This document shows positions 22,401-37,424 of a stretch of DNA of 60,000 bases, piece by piece. The notes beneath the pieces were generated by a model. It worked only from the letters and a program-made list of their open reading frames with translations. It was not told where the DNA came from and ran no database searches. The translations under genes were made by a program, and so were the position numbers. This DNA is from Takakia lepidozioides (taxonomy: Eukaryota; Streptophyta; Takakiopsida; Takakiales; Takakiaceae), in NCBI GenBank assembly GCA_030704615.1, contig CM060731.1:44394001-44454000 (forward strand), read 5' to 3'. The stretch's first letter is position 1, and each line of letters opens with the position of its first letter.

Positions 22401-23661
22401 TACCAGGCGGGAATCATACAATGAGGATTCAGGCTTTAGATAGTGAGAAATACAATTAAAAATTCGGAAACTTCATGAATCCTTCATTCTTTCAGGCTGT
22501 TTGTCCCTTAGCTAAGTTAACTACCTCCAATCTCTAGCCTTGAAACTTTTTGGGCTTTCAAGTGTAGGTCACAATGAATGGAGGGCCGCCAGCATAGAGT
22601 GTTTGTTCAACGTATTTTGATCATTACAAAGTCAAAAGAATATTATCCACGGTCCTCGAAATTCAATAAGAAAGCTGCACTTAATAGAACAAAGCCCCAA
22701 AAATGTCTTAGATTGAAGCTCTATGAAAAGGTTGTGCCTCAAAAGTAGTACACGAATCTCTCCCAAGGTCCTGTTCCCTCACATTCCCCACAGAATCTAC
22801 TGTAGGAAATTCGCTGACCTCTTTCCGACACACATCCTTTACAACACACAAGTATCCGAGAAACGTGCCTCACCTCAGTGCTGGTCATCGGTCATTAGAA
22901 TGTTTCCCACAAACTGCAACAGAAAAGGGCACATGCCTGGTCAGCCTGCTGTCCCTTGAGCACCCTATTATTCTCTTGGGAACCAACAGGTGCAGTGAGA
23001 AGTTTAAAATATCGGACAACTCTTATTATTTTATACTCTGAACAGTAACACATTTGCACACCCCGGTCTGCAACCCATGCTACGTTTGGTATTCATTGAT
23101 CCCACCTCTTACGCTCTATTTATGAGAGAACGCGGAAACCTTCCTTGACTATTTCCTCGTTCCCCATTGAAGACATACCAGTACTAAACCCACTCAAGCC
23201 TACCCGCAAATAATATCCATGAGATCAATGAGTCACCATAAAAAACCAAGAGGACTTCGAAAGGACCGACCATGTTTGCCACACCCGCGCACATTTGCTC
23301 GTGTTGTGCGAGACTGTCTGAAAAGGCTCACCCTGACTTGTGCGGCTATAAGAATATTTCGGCAGCAAGATGAGGAGCACAGTGGGCAGCGGGCTGTAGC
23401 TGTGCCAGTCTTACTGTACTCTAAACAAGTGACTTGCACGAGCCGGGCCTGTTGTTTTTGGCAATAGAAGTTTCCCCCGGAACTTGGCGTACTGACACGC
23501 AGGCAGGGCTCTAATTATTTGTGCCAGAATTTGCCAGATGAACTCCATTTGAAAAAGTTACAATATTCTGAAGCAGGCCTGTAGTCATCATGCTCAACTG
23601 AATTTGCAGGTACCCAAGAAGGAAAGTCAGGGGCACTCTGTGATATTGTTTAAGTGGAGAG
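19411..23661. other. Stretch without recognisable genes
   Basis: Several short open frames occur (for example 19670-19873, 20947-21210 and, on the minus strand, 22165-22398), but none shows a domain or splice pattern I can support. The 22165-22398 frame has a cysteine/histidine-containing end that could be LINE debris. Confidence 0.35.
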
Positions 23662-23665
23662 TTAA

Positions 23666-24488
23666 CCCTTAAGTTCCCAAGCGACCTGAATCGGGTCACT
23701 TTGAATTTGCAGTTCGACCTAATTTTTGCAGATCTAATCTGATGGGGCCCACTCCTGAAGCTTTAATGACAAGGGATTTGTCTCGAGTATGATGAAAAAA
23801 CAAAATTAAAAAAAAAACAGAAGCTACGACCTGCAAAAAATATCTTAATCTCTCATTTAGGTTTTGGGGCCGGAAAAGGGCTTGTTGACCGCTGACGTGG
23901 CAGGTGAACAAGCCCAAAACAGATTGCACTCCAAAGGCCATTTTTGGCAGAAAATTAGCAATCTTGGAAAAAGCACTTCACCTTGTGGTATGTGAGCATT
24001 ACATACACACATCCACCATTGGCTTTTAAAAATTTTGTAGAAAAAAAAGTACTTCATTTGGAGGCACATTTTCTATTGTCAATTTTGAGATTTCAACCCC
24101 CATGTAATTGCATGCATAGCAAGCATAGGTGAAAAAATCAGTTGGACCTGCAATTTAGTGGGGTCATAGCCACTCCACTATTTGATTTGGAAATGGTGGG
24201 TCTTGGGGCAAGCAAAATTGGATAAAGCTAGGTTTTGATTTGGTCAAACCTATTTCTTTCTCACTTTTTCTTTGGGACCTGATATTTGAGGTTCGGGCCA
24301 ACGCTATAATCTCACAATTTCCACGGTGGACTTGGCTCATTTTTTGGTATGTCATGCATAATGAGCTGGGCCCATTGCTATAAGGCTGGAATCTCTGGAT
24401 GATTTTTGGTAGGTTTCTAGGGGCAATTTACAGCAGCTGGGTTCCCAAAATTGGTAAAAAGTCAAAAAAGGGCTTGGGAACTGAAGGG
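23666..24488. mobile_element. piggyBac-like MITE flanked by TTAA
   Basis: The left end reads CCCTTAAGTTCCCAAGC and the complement of the right end reads CCCTTCAGTTCCCAAGC, 16 of 17 identical. Both ends are bordered by TTAA (23662-23665 and 24489-24492). A TTAA target duplication together with a terminus beginning CCC is the signature of piggyBac elements. The 823-bp interior is AT-rich and non-coding, so the copy is non-autonomous. Confidence 0.7.
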
Positions 24489-24492
24489 TTAA

Positions 24493-26731
24493 TAAGATCT
24501 TAATGGCAACTGAAGGAGTTTTTCACTATAAGCTATCGAATTCCAGTGAGCTTGGCAGGTTTCACCCCTCCAATTCCTGACCGATTTTCTGACAAATCAG
24601 CGAACTGGCAAGGCTAATCAGAGTCCTAGGTAGGTATATACTTTTTTCCTTCCTCGGATTTTGCTGGAGCAAACATGCGAGTCATCTAACACGTTGGCAG
24701 GAGCGTGTCCCAATTTAGATGTTACATTCGGAAAGAGGACAAAGCCTCATGGTAACCTGCGAAGGTGAAGTCAGAAGATTAAATGAACGGAGAGTGCAGT
24801 AGGAGTGCAGTAGGAAGCACATAATACTCTCATCAATGCATCGAATCCGTTAGCGATGCGCAAATAAGACACAGAATCTGCAGGAGTCGGCCGCCTTTAC
24901 TTCTGTATTACAGTCAAACTTGCTTTTGGGCTCACCTGGTCAGTCTGTATGAGACTTGAGTACCGGCTGTCTAAAGTTGCTACTTGCCGAGTATGCCCCG
25001 CGTATGTGCATGTGGGTGCCCTCGTGATCTTCTTCCTGACTTCGTCCCGCAATAGTATGACCATGTGATCGGCATCGGAAGAGGCACACTTGGCCATACC
25101 GACTGCTTTTTAGCTTTCTTCTTTTGATCTAGGTTTGGCTGGGACATGGCAGGGGTTTCCATGTCGCCCAGGTTTACTGTTTGCGAAAAAAACTTCTTGA
25201 GGAAAAGGGGGAGGGGGGGGGCCAAGATTTCAAAATTGTTATGCCTAATCTTGGTCGGCCCTGCGCCATTGTTGTCTCTCACGTTCTTTCCCGGTCCCCT
25301 ACTGGTGCCCAAGTGCTAGTCGGGTACAATGTATTGTTGCAGCACAAGAAGTCAACCATAGTGGAAATCGCACTCCACTAGTCCCTCTAACATGATGTGC
25401 TTTTCCACATTTCAGCAACAGAGTAGGTTTGCTGAAGAGTTGATTTCTTTGGGATACGAGGCCTGGAACAATTTCCAAAATAGAACTTGTGCTACAGCAA
25501 ACATATCACAGCGTTACGGAATGCACAGGACAGTAGGGAAAGCCAGCGCATTCTACCTTCACCACACCATGTGGTACATATATCTTCAGAGCTCTAGAGA
25601 AGATGTGAATTTCGAGACCATGTTTGTATCTGAGTCTATGACAAGCGTAGTACCTCTGTTGACACGACGTACATTCGTTTTTCACCCACTGTCCCTTCCC
25701 TTGACCGACAAACCTAACAAGTGTGAACACTCTCACTTTTACGCGTGGATGGAGATGTGCCCCTCCTTCAAACACACATCACAAAAGTCGTCTTTTCGTG
25801 CACTCTCGCAACTCGAATAGAGCGAGAGAGGAGGGTGAATGAACTATAAACTGTAGGATGCTTGCAGTGGTCATTCAACCAGAGTCTGGTTGCTCTTTCG
25901 CAGAGAAGGAGAGTTAGACTTGAGATTGCCGCCGATCCAGCAGCACCATAACCATCTCACTGCCCGTTGCGGAAGGCAGACTTGCTTGCTTTTTCCTGAC
26001 ATCCAGACAGTCATGCAAGGGAGAGAAGAGGTCCACAAGATAGAAACTATCACATGCTTCTGGCTTTTTATTCATCACAGCGAAGAGAGACATCTCTTCT
26101 TTGTACAAGAAACCCAGCACCTGTGTTGGTGACAGAGTGAGAAAAATACATTTTTAAGAATGACTGTTATGGCTTTCTTGCCAACTTTGACGCAACAAAT
26201 GGTTTTTGACAACTTTAGGAGTCACCCTCTGTGGAGCTTTGAAGCCCAAGACAACGCCTATAATGACTGTGTTCTATCCTTGCGCACTCCATGTACAAAA
26301 GTTCTCCGTTGGAGCCCTTAACAGGTTGCCACATCGCAAATCGTAAACATAGATTAGATCCCATGGAGAAAGCCCACTGTGCCGTCGAACGATCTCTCTG
26401 GATCCAGCCTGGAGAAAGCCTGCCGGTTGCTCCTGGATCTTCTCTTGACAGGGAGCCCTCCCCCTTCATGCTGTACAGGGGAAGGTAACTTAGAATTTTC
26501 CTGTTGCTACCTTTCCGCAGTTTATCCTAGTGTACACGTCAGCCCAGCGAGTTTCCCACCATCGCGAATCCCTGAAGGATCTCACCAACCCCTTCAACAG
26601 AGGTGTTTGGGGCCAGCAAGTAAGAGGCCAGTGGTGGCCAGTAGTGATCATGTGTTTTCTATTCAAGACCAAAGGAGGGTTCCCCAGTTTATAGAGGTTT
26701 CTGACCTCGAAAAATCTCTAGAGTGCCACGT
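24493..26731. other. Stretch without recognisable genes
   Basis: Downstream (3') flank of the cytokinin dehydrogenase gene. Short open frames occur, but none carries a recognisable domain or credible splice sites. Confidence 0.4.
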
Positions 26732-29357
<2,626 letters not shown>

Positions 29358-29672
29358 CTCTTCCCCTCCCTATCTGTAGCTGGGATCCCGTCCTTCAGTT
29401 GTAAAACGGGAAAAAAGCTCGTCCCCTCACGCTAGCCCACAAGGGAGAGGGAGACCGACGTCAAACTGCCTGTTTTCTTCCAGCACACAGACACCCACTC
29501 CCTCTCTCGTTACTGCATCACAGCATGCGAGACTGCAAGCGACCGCAATCCTCCAGAAATTGGAGCTCCATACAAAGCGCACACCCTTATCACACAACCA
29601 AATTGATTGCTTCCTGCTGCCTTCCCTCTCTCTGCTACCATTCCCCTCCTGACATCTTTGTCTCTCTCTCCC

Positions 29673-29680
29673 TATATATA
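29673..29680 (-). promoter_or_regulatory. Possible TATA box of CKX
   Basis: A TATATATA run lies about 316 bases upstream of the CKX start codon on the minus strand, in a CT-rich leader region. Position and composition fit a core promoter with a 5' UTR of roughly 280 bases; there is no other evidence. Confidence 0.35.
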
Positions 29681-29816
29681 CACGTACCCTCACTGCGCTG
29701 TAATGGCTCGGTGACGAGTACCCGAGAATAGATCCTCTTCCTGTACTCAGCCGTCACTCATTCACCACTCATGCAAATCTCTACCTTCTTACGTGCTCCT
29801 CCCTCCTCCTTTTCCT

Positions 29817-29841
29817 CTCTCCCTCTCTCTCTCTCTCTCTC
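29817..29841. repeat. CT dinucleotide microsatellite
   Basis: An uninterrupted run of CT units upstream of CKX, within a longer CT-rich stretch from about 29790. Confidence 0.85.
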
Positions 29842-31688
29842 GCGCTCCTGAGGAGCGTCCTTTCGCTCTCACTCCCCCTCTCTAGGTGTGGGGCAGCTAT
29901 GAAAAGTGCCAGTCAATATTTTGAAATTACGACTTTGATTTCACTCACCTTTTTCCCCTATCTTACACCCCCCATAAATTTTGCAGCTGTCCTTCCTTGT
30001 TTCTGAGTTGATAGCTCCCCATTTCCCTAACTGAAACTGTCCCCACCATCAATGAAAATCTCCAATATCTTCCATTTTTATTTCTATTATTACCTAGCCA
30101 TTATTTACACTCTAGGATACTATTATATTTTTTTAACATATCTCTCATTATCACATAAATAAACAAATACATCCACAAGTCAACCAACAAGAGTACAAAC
30201 TGGAAAACTTATGAGAAATGTAATGAGAGGGGGTACACGTATTTGGATTAGGTGGGCGTATTATTGGCTCCCCGACCCCCCTAAAATTGACCCCAAGTTG
30301 TGTGGGCCCGGACGCACCCACCTTGCCATTTTGGAGTGTCGCGCTGATTGTCCACGCCTCCGGGCCTCGACCGAGCCTGAGCCGAGCCTCCACACTAGCG
30401 TCGCTCATTCATCCTGCGTTGGTTGGATGGATGTGAACGTCGTGACATAATTGTCTACGCCATGATGAGTCTCGTGGTCAAACCTGAACTCGCACCACTT
30501 GTGGACTCGAGGACTCAATAGTGTACATAATGATTATAATGATGGAAGTGTACTGTCGCTCCTCATTCATTCATCCCACACAAGGTGATGGACGACCGTC
30601 GAGCTGGAGCCTGGCGCGATGAGCCACCATTTTTTTCATTTATGGATCCACATGTAGTAACGCGATGATGATCCGATCCTTCCCCGAGGCCAAAAGTGAA
30701 TGTTACAGTGCCTGTGGATTTGAACCCGCGGGTGGCGGGTGCAGTGTTCCGCACAGTGCCCTAAAAAAGCTCACAGTGTTTGATGAGAGGCGACAAACCC
30801 TAGACATGGGCGACGGCACGTGGCTGCTCGACAACCGGCGGGACCGGTCGGCCATTATGTCGCCGCCGGCACGATGGTGTCTTTGATGACGGTCTCGGGT
30901 TCAAAGTTCAAACCTAACTCCGGCCGCTTCATGTCGTTTCCACTTCTTTGTCTCCTGGGCAGAGCCCAAACATTTTCCCTGCAGCCCCGCGGTGAACAGA
31001 TGCCGGGCTCGAATCTCGACGGCTGCAGACCACATGCGTAGGGACGAGGGACCATCATGTGTTTAAGGTTGGCACGGATGAACTAGAATCTGTGTCCAAA
31101 AGATATTTGCCGGATGTTGGATGGATGGATGTGGTAGGTATTTAATACGCCTCCCGGTTCATAACATTTTCCTTGTGGGTGCCCATGCTGGGGATTAAAC
31201 TTAAAAGAAATTACAGCACCGTCGGCGGGCGGGGCCGGGCAGTCAAAGCACGCAACCAAGACGCCCGCCGTCGGCGTCCAACGAGGCCCTCGCGTCAACA
31301 AATCGGCGGCGTACACGACTGGAAGACGATACGTATGCCCACCTACCTGGTCCTGCATGTAAACAAAACACGACAGACGAGAGTGGAGGCAAACTGAGAG
31401 CGAAAGGACAGGGATTGCATCAACCTCGAGCGAGGCGACCTGTCTGGCTCTCTTCTATCCACCCAGCTGCTCTTCTATCGCTAAACTGTGGATTGTGTGG
31501 ACCTCTTCGCTTGGCTCCATTACTTAATAGTAGCATGCACGACCAACTCAGCTCCAACCTGATCAAGACATTCAATGATTGCTGGGGAGGATGAGAGAGA
31601 GCGCATAAACAAACATATATGGGACTATATCTTGTGTGCATGCACGCCTAGTCGCTGGTCCCAGCACAGACAGGGCTGCTGTTAGGGG
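29842..31688. other. Stretch without recognisable genes
   Basis: No coding domain. Three isolated tRNA B-box-like words occur (near 30719, 30897 and 31004), but no A box or cloverleaf accompanies them. Confidence 0.4.
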
Positions 31689-31980
31689 GGACCAAGATAG
31701 AGACCATAAGAAACGTCCCCAAGTGTAGAAACTAGAAACGTCCCCTACCAGTCCAGAGTCACTATCCTCACAACAATGAAAAGAAAATTCCAAGTATGCT
31801 TTTGGGACTTTCTAGAAGAGGAAAACCTAGGGCGGACCAAGATAGAGACCATAATAAGAAACGTCCTCAAGTGTAGAAACTAGAAACGTCCCCTACCAGT
31901 CCAGAGTCACTATCCTCACAACAATTAAAAGAAAATTCGAAGTATGCTTTTGAGATTTTCTAGATGAGGAAAATCCAGTT
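31689..31980. repeat. Tandem duplication of about 146 bp
   Basis: GACCAAGATAGAGACCATAA starts at about 31690 and again at about 31835, and similarity continues to the end of each copy (TTTCTAGAAGAGGAAAA and TTTCTAGATGAGGAAAA). Copies differ by a few substitutions and one small indel. No coding content. Confidence 0.82.
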
Positions 31981-33000
31981 GGGAGACAGGTCAGGGTGTG
32001 TGTTCTACCCGTTTCAACACTGTGCACAGCGGGAACGAGAGAGGGAGAGAGATGATGGGAAGTGTTACCGCTCTGGAGGTATTTCTGTGCATATAAGAGG
32101 CAGACATAAAGAAAGATACATATATAAGGGGGGGCAGGCGGTGCCATTGAATGCAGTACTGTGGGCCTTCACGGTGCCATGTGCCCAGCTCCCTTCCATT
32201 GCATTTAGTCCGTCACATTTCCCACTGCACCTAATGCCAATTATTAGTTGAATTCCAATCAATCGAATTGGTTGGATGACTGGAGGACCTTTACCGTCAT
32301 GATTAAACAATGCATACTTTTTAGTAAACAACGCACCCACTCTTTAAACTTTACACTTTCAATAGCGGGCTTTGGATGAAAATTTGACTCGTGGGTTCGG
32401 ATGTCGCCAGCATGTACCCCCCCCACCACAGTTCAAAGATTTCCGAATCTAATCTTTGATTTTCACCGACTGGGTAACAATTTTCACCCTCACTGTATTG
32501 TCACTTCACAATGGTCGCATCCTATGGGGACTCAGTATCGAGCTTGTGGATGAAGCCTGGGCCCTCACGGATGATTCTCGAGAATCCTTACCGGTAATGG
32601 TGTCACCGCTCCCCTCATGTTGGCCACAAACCCACTTGCGTCAGGCAGCTTATTGATGACCACAACATGTACTAATCTCCAGTTAGCGCCAATGAATGGT
32701 GCACGATAAAATGGTGCAGGGAAGGAAGTTGTCATTTATGCAGCACTCGTTTAATGATCTGTCGTTGGATTTCATACAGGACAATGCCTCGTCTGCCCAA
32801 ATCTTTTGGGGATTTATTTACACCCCATCTGTCCAGACCCCATAAATCGCAAGATCAAAACTCGATCGGATGTTCCATCCATTCCTCATCCTCATCCATC
32901 CAATTCCAAAACTGTAATCAGGTGTTCCCATCCAATTTCCAAACGAGCGAGAGCCTTGACTTTCAAAACTTTCGCTTTACACGTTGTAAAGTACAGGCCC
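31981..33000. other. Stretch without recognisable genes
   Basis: AT-rich non-coding sequence with a short GAGA-rich patch near 32035. Nothing further is supported. Confidence 0.4.
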
Positions 33001-33480
33001 CCGCGGATGGATGAAAAACGCCACGTCCACACGGATGTGCGGATTCCACCCCACGGTGGCGCGCGGGTCGGGTGGCAGGAACGTGGACGACCGTCCAACG
33101 GGTGCACGCAGCACGAGCGGGGATTTGGCGAATCGCGGATCTTAAATGTGCGGGAGATGTCCCAAACCCGCGCTGTCGGACATGGCGCCGCACATGGCCC
33201 GCCTCGCGCCCCGCGCCCGTGCCTTCCCCCCTTCGCCGGACATTCCGCCTTGCACGTGTCAATCCCCCTGCGCTTTTCGGGATACGCTAGATTCGGGACC
33301 GATACGCCCTACACGCGTGGCGAAACTCGCTGTCGAGCGCAGCCCGGACCTGGCGATTCCTTAGCCGTGCCAGCTCTCGAGGCTGGCGCCGAGGCCGCAT
33401 CCGAGGCTGGATCCCGGTCGGGGCGCATGGCTGGGCAATAAAGGCCGGGTCGGGTCGAATCCCTGGACGGGGATTTGGGG
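33001..33480. other. GC-rich island, no gene recognised
   Basis: This stretch is markedly richer in G+C and CpG than its surroundings. Open frames exist in all directions because stops are scarce, but none shows a domain. It could be an unmethylated CpG-rich segment or a fragment of a GC-rich repeat. Confidence 0.4.
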
Positions 33481-33712
33481 CGATTTGGTATCTTGATGAC
33501 TGGGTCGCTCCGGCGTGGGCGAATGGATGTGCGGCGGATGAATGCTGCTGAGGTCTGGATGTGCGCAGCCCAGTCAGCGATGTGCCAGTGCTCTCTGGGG
33601 GAACACGGAGATGTTGAGAGAATTGCGTTTCTTTTTTTTCTTTTCTGGGGGGGTTACACTAGGAGCAACTGCGGCTCACAAATCAGTAATTATAGTTAGA
33701 GGAGAAAATAAC

Positions 33713-34209
33713 CACTGTTGGTCTGGTATATAGGTGAAGGACTGGTATATAGTATTGGTATATGCACTGGTATTAAGTACTAGACCAGTCTGGTATCATT
33801 TGGGAGTCATATACGAGACCAGTCTCGTATCAGTTTTTTCATACCAGCCACAAAACCAGTACTCCCCCGCGTCTTCCTCGTTCACTCTGGTATGTGTACT
33901 ATACTAATTAATGTGTACATATGCCTGCATACTTGTACATATGTATATTTATTTCTTTATGTGTATTGTACTTGTTTTCACTTGATACTTGCTATTTGAT
34001 AAACTTGTAATTCAAGATGGCTTTGAATCGATACCAGAATTGATATCTCATACTAGCTGGTGCTGTGGTCATGATACTCATACTTATACTATTGTCTGGA
34101 AAAACATATATCCACCGTTATATAGACCAGACTGGTGTGAAAGTTTCGTGATACGTCTAGTACCAGGACCAGTCTGGTATGTCCTAAACCTGATACCAGA
34201 ACAACACTG
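33713..34209. mobile_element. hAT-like MITE with 8-bp target duplication
   Basis: The left end CACTGTTGGTCTGGTAT and the complement of the right end CAGTGTTGTTCTGGTAT form imperfect inverted repeats. AAAATAAC flanks both sides (33705-33712 and 34210-34217), an 8-bp duplication typical of hAT elements, whose termini often begin CAGTG or similar. The 497-bp interior is non-coding and full of short palindromic words around ACCAGTCTGGTAT. Confidence 0.7.
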
Positions 34210-34271
34210 AAAATAACCTCTTTCAAGGTAACCTCGCCATGAGCAATTGAGTATTGTGTTGTAAACATGTG

Positions 34272-34298
34272 GGGAGGAGGAGGAGGAGGAGGAGGAGC
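34272..34298. repeat. GGA trinucleotide microsatellite
   Basis: About eight consecutive GGA/GAG units just right of the hAT-like element. Confidence 0.85.
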
Positions 34299-34699
34299 TT
34301 GAGTAGGAGGTTTATTTCTGGTAGTATGTTCATCTGGTGTACGTTTTGTTGGTTAGTTGGTGCATATGTTAGAAATGATGGTTTATGCACATTTGATTCA
34401 GTTTTTTGAAATATCGTTGTATTAATTTTAACTATAGTGCTGAAATTTTATTTTATTTTTGAGAAAAGTAAATGCAATAAAAATGGTGGGAAAAATAACT
34501 TTGAGGACCATGAAGCCAGGAAAACCAACAAAGGGCCCCAAGTCAAGAACGGAAGAAATAGAGAAACATAACACAAGAAAGAATGAAATAGAGTCATAAC
34601 AAAATGGGCAACAAAATATAAACACCCACAGGAGAAACAAGGCGTTACATTTAGAATCTCGAGCCCGCCTTCTGCCCCAATTCACCTCCCCATTTCTTA

Positions 34700-35350
34700 C
34701 CGACTAGGGTAGCCTGTGCCGTTGGCCCAAGTGCAATCTCCTATGTATCCAAGTACGTCTCCCATGTCCAGGCCCAAGTGCGACCTCTAGGGTAGCCTCT
34801 GCCTTGGCCCAGGTGTGAAAATTTGAAATCTAAGACCAAGTGCAATCTCTTATATATATCCCTGTGCGTCTCCTAGGTCGAGGCCCATCTAAGCCCAAGT
34901 GCAATTTTCCAAGCTTCATCTCCTATGTAGAGGCCCAAGTGTCCACTGTCATCTAAGGGCCAAATGCAATATCATGTGTATCCAAGTGCGTCTCCTATGT
35001 ATCCAAGGGCGTCTCCCATGTGCATCTCCAATGCCGAGGCCCATCTAATCTCATATGTATCCAAGTATGTCTCCCATGTCAACATTTATATTTTTTCATG
35101 AATTTATTGAGTAGTAATATCCAATCATTATTGATATATCTCTCGTCTCTAGGGTAGCATGTGCCATTGGCCCTAAGTATCCAGTGTCATCTAAGCCCAA
35201 GTGCAAGATCCAGTGTCCAATGTCATCTAAATCCAAGTGCAATCCCCTATGTATCGAGAGACCCTATAGTTTGGGAGATCTCCACGTCATTGTTACAACA
35301 AAGCCCATCTGTTTGCTATTTTTGCAATCTCCCTTGTCGAGGCTTCATAT
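34700..35350. repeat. Degenerate tandem-like repeat
   Basis: Words such as CCAAGTGCAATCTC and TATGTATCCAAGTGCGTCTCC recur at irregular 40-60-base spacing. The array is too decayed to define a single period. It is non-coding. Confidence 0.55.
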
Positions 35351-35399
35351 ATTGATATATCCACTTTGCTAATTTTCACGAATTTCCAGAAATGCCTGA

Positions 35400-35950
35400 A
35401 ATTCCAATCTCCCACATGAAGGGCCAATCATTGCAAACTTACATTCTGTAATTTAGTTGAATTTCTAGAGACCAAATTCTAGTTAATGCACTCAGGCCTA
35501 TTCATTGAGGGCTTTCCAACAGTACCAAAATCGTGGCTGGAGGCCCCGCGGTTTGGGAGATCTCAACGACGCTACAAAACATATTGTGAACGCCAATATT
35601 CTAAAATGACCCAATTTCCATTTATATCCACGTGTACAAAAGAGAAATGAAGGGCCAATCATTGTTGCAGGAAAACCCACTTTACCAGTTTTCACGAATT
35701 TCCAGCGACCAAAAGTACTTGAAATTCATTTCATTTTTCACGAATTTCCGACGACCAAAAGTACCTGAAATTCCACATCTCCCACACCGCACGTCCAAAA
35801 ATCATGAGACCAAGCCGGTGCACCCCTCCTCATTGAGGGCTTTCCAACGGTACCAAGCACCAGGGCTGGGGCTCCGCAGTTTGGGACATCTCAACGTGAC
35901 AAAACAAACGTCTCGCTTCATATATTTGTCGAGGACGAGAACATGACTGA
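35400..35950. repeat. Interspersed direct repeats
   Basis: CATTGAGGGCTTTCCAAC followed by a similar GGCTGG...CCGC.GTTTGGGA block occurs near 35495 and again near 35832. AAGGGCCAATCATTG occurs near 35413 and 35646, and TTCACGAATTTCC occurs several times. This is probably the decayed non-coding part of a retroelement. Confidence 0.5.
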
Positions 35951-36662
35951 ACACAAATAAGGGATCAGACTAGAGGTTTAAGACTGGACAAGAAGTCAAG
36001 GTCGGCGTGGCCAAATGCATGATGAGTAAACAGGAATCAATATGATCTTTATAACAATGGACAAGAGTACAAGATATTGGAACTCGACTTGAATACTGGA
36101 ATGCTGGAAACTGGACTAGAGTGCTAGATACTGGAAACTGGGCTAGAGTACTGGAACTGGAAACAAAGAGTAGCTTGAACTTGTGTTGGCGAGGCTGAAG
36201 AGTGTCCAGTCTCGCCTCCTATATATACTGGCTACTAGGAAGTTCCCTAAAAAGCTTTCCCAATGGAGGTTTCTTGATGGAGAAGTTTTCTTAAGTTTCT
36301 TCCAAATGAAGCTTGTTGAGCAGTTTCCCAAGTTACTCTCGGTAATTTTGATAACTAAAGGTAATTCATGGTAGATCATGATAAATTACAGTAAATTATG
36401 GTAACTTCCGATAACATGGTAATTTGGTAACTTCTGGTATTAACTCCTGATAAATTCCTCGGGGCTATGTCGTGACATCACCCCCTCCTCTAGCGCCGAG
36501 TTCCTCGAGGAGCGGTAAAATCTTGGACTTGCTTAGAATTAGAGAAAATCCAAAATGCGACGAATGGTACTTGCCAAGTATTCGACTCTTCGTTCTTGAC
36601 TCAAATGATTTATAGGTCCCTGCAACCATCGATAGTGTCCAACACCTTGAACTTGGGACCAC
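35951..36662 (-). mobile_element. Possible retroelement 3' end: purine tract and LTR start
   Basis: On the minus strand a purine-rich tract (AGAGGAGGGGGTGATG, near 36493-36478) is followed by TGTCACGACATAGCCCCG, beginning at about 36477. This is how a polypurine tract meets a 3' LTR. The far LTR end and a partner LTR were not found. A short open frame right of the tract (36662-36465) has no firm domain. Confidence 0.35.
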
Positions 36663-37424
36663 GCAGTAATTTGAGCATTCTGATTTTCGAAGCTGCCTTC
36701 AAACATGATTTCGTTGCCCTCTCACTAGAAGAAAAACGTGGAATAACCACTGGCCCTTTAACCACTACTGTCTTTTTCCACTCTATAAACCACTAGTAAC
36801 CACTTGCCAGTGGTTAATCCCAATGAAATGTCACGGTGGCTTCACAGGCAGTGGTTGGAAGTGGTTTCAACCACTCAGTAGTCCACGTGTAATAAATTGT
36901 TTTTATTTATTATTATTTATTTGATACTATATTTTAATTAATAAATATAATATTCCACGTGGACGAATGCAATGGTACATTGTGAGTGGTTATAGACACC
37001 TCAGTGATGGGAAGTGGTTGAAACCACTTGCTACTCCACGTGTAATAATTCAAATTCTATTTGTGATTTATGATTTGGAAATATATTTTAATTCATAAAT
37101 ATAATATTCCACGTGGACGGGGACAGTGCACGTTGATCTTGAGTGGTTAAAGACACCTCATTGATTTGTACCACTTTGACAGTGGTGGGGAGTGGGTGGT
37201 GAAAGATACTGCAGTAATTGGAACCACTAATGGTTGCCTAGTGGTATTCTAGTGGTTGCTCATGAGTGGTTGCCTACAGACAAGTGATTGGTACCACTTT
37301 TTTGGTGATACATGAAAAAATTTAAGTGGTTTGTGCAGCTGTGACAGACTTTGAAAAACAGACAAATGGCCAGACCATTGTGGCATGATGCTATTGAACA
37401 AATGGTTCCAACAATAAACTTTAT

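Noticed and set aside
30690-31020. tRNA-like B-box words (for example the complement of TTTGAACCCGCG)
   Set aside because: No A box, acceptor stem or anticodon arm could be drawn around any of them; a SINE was also not supported by a 3' tail or target duplication.
32806-33441. Open frame of about 211 codons in the GC-rich island
   Set aside because: Stop-poor because of base composition; composition is Arg/Pro/Ala-rich, several frames are equally open and no domain is visible.
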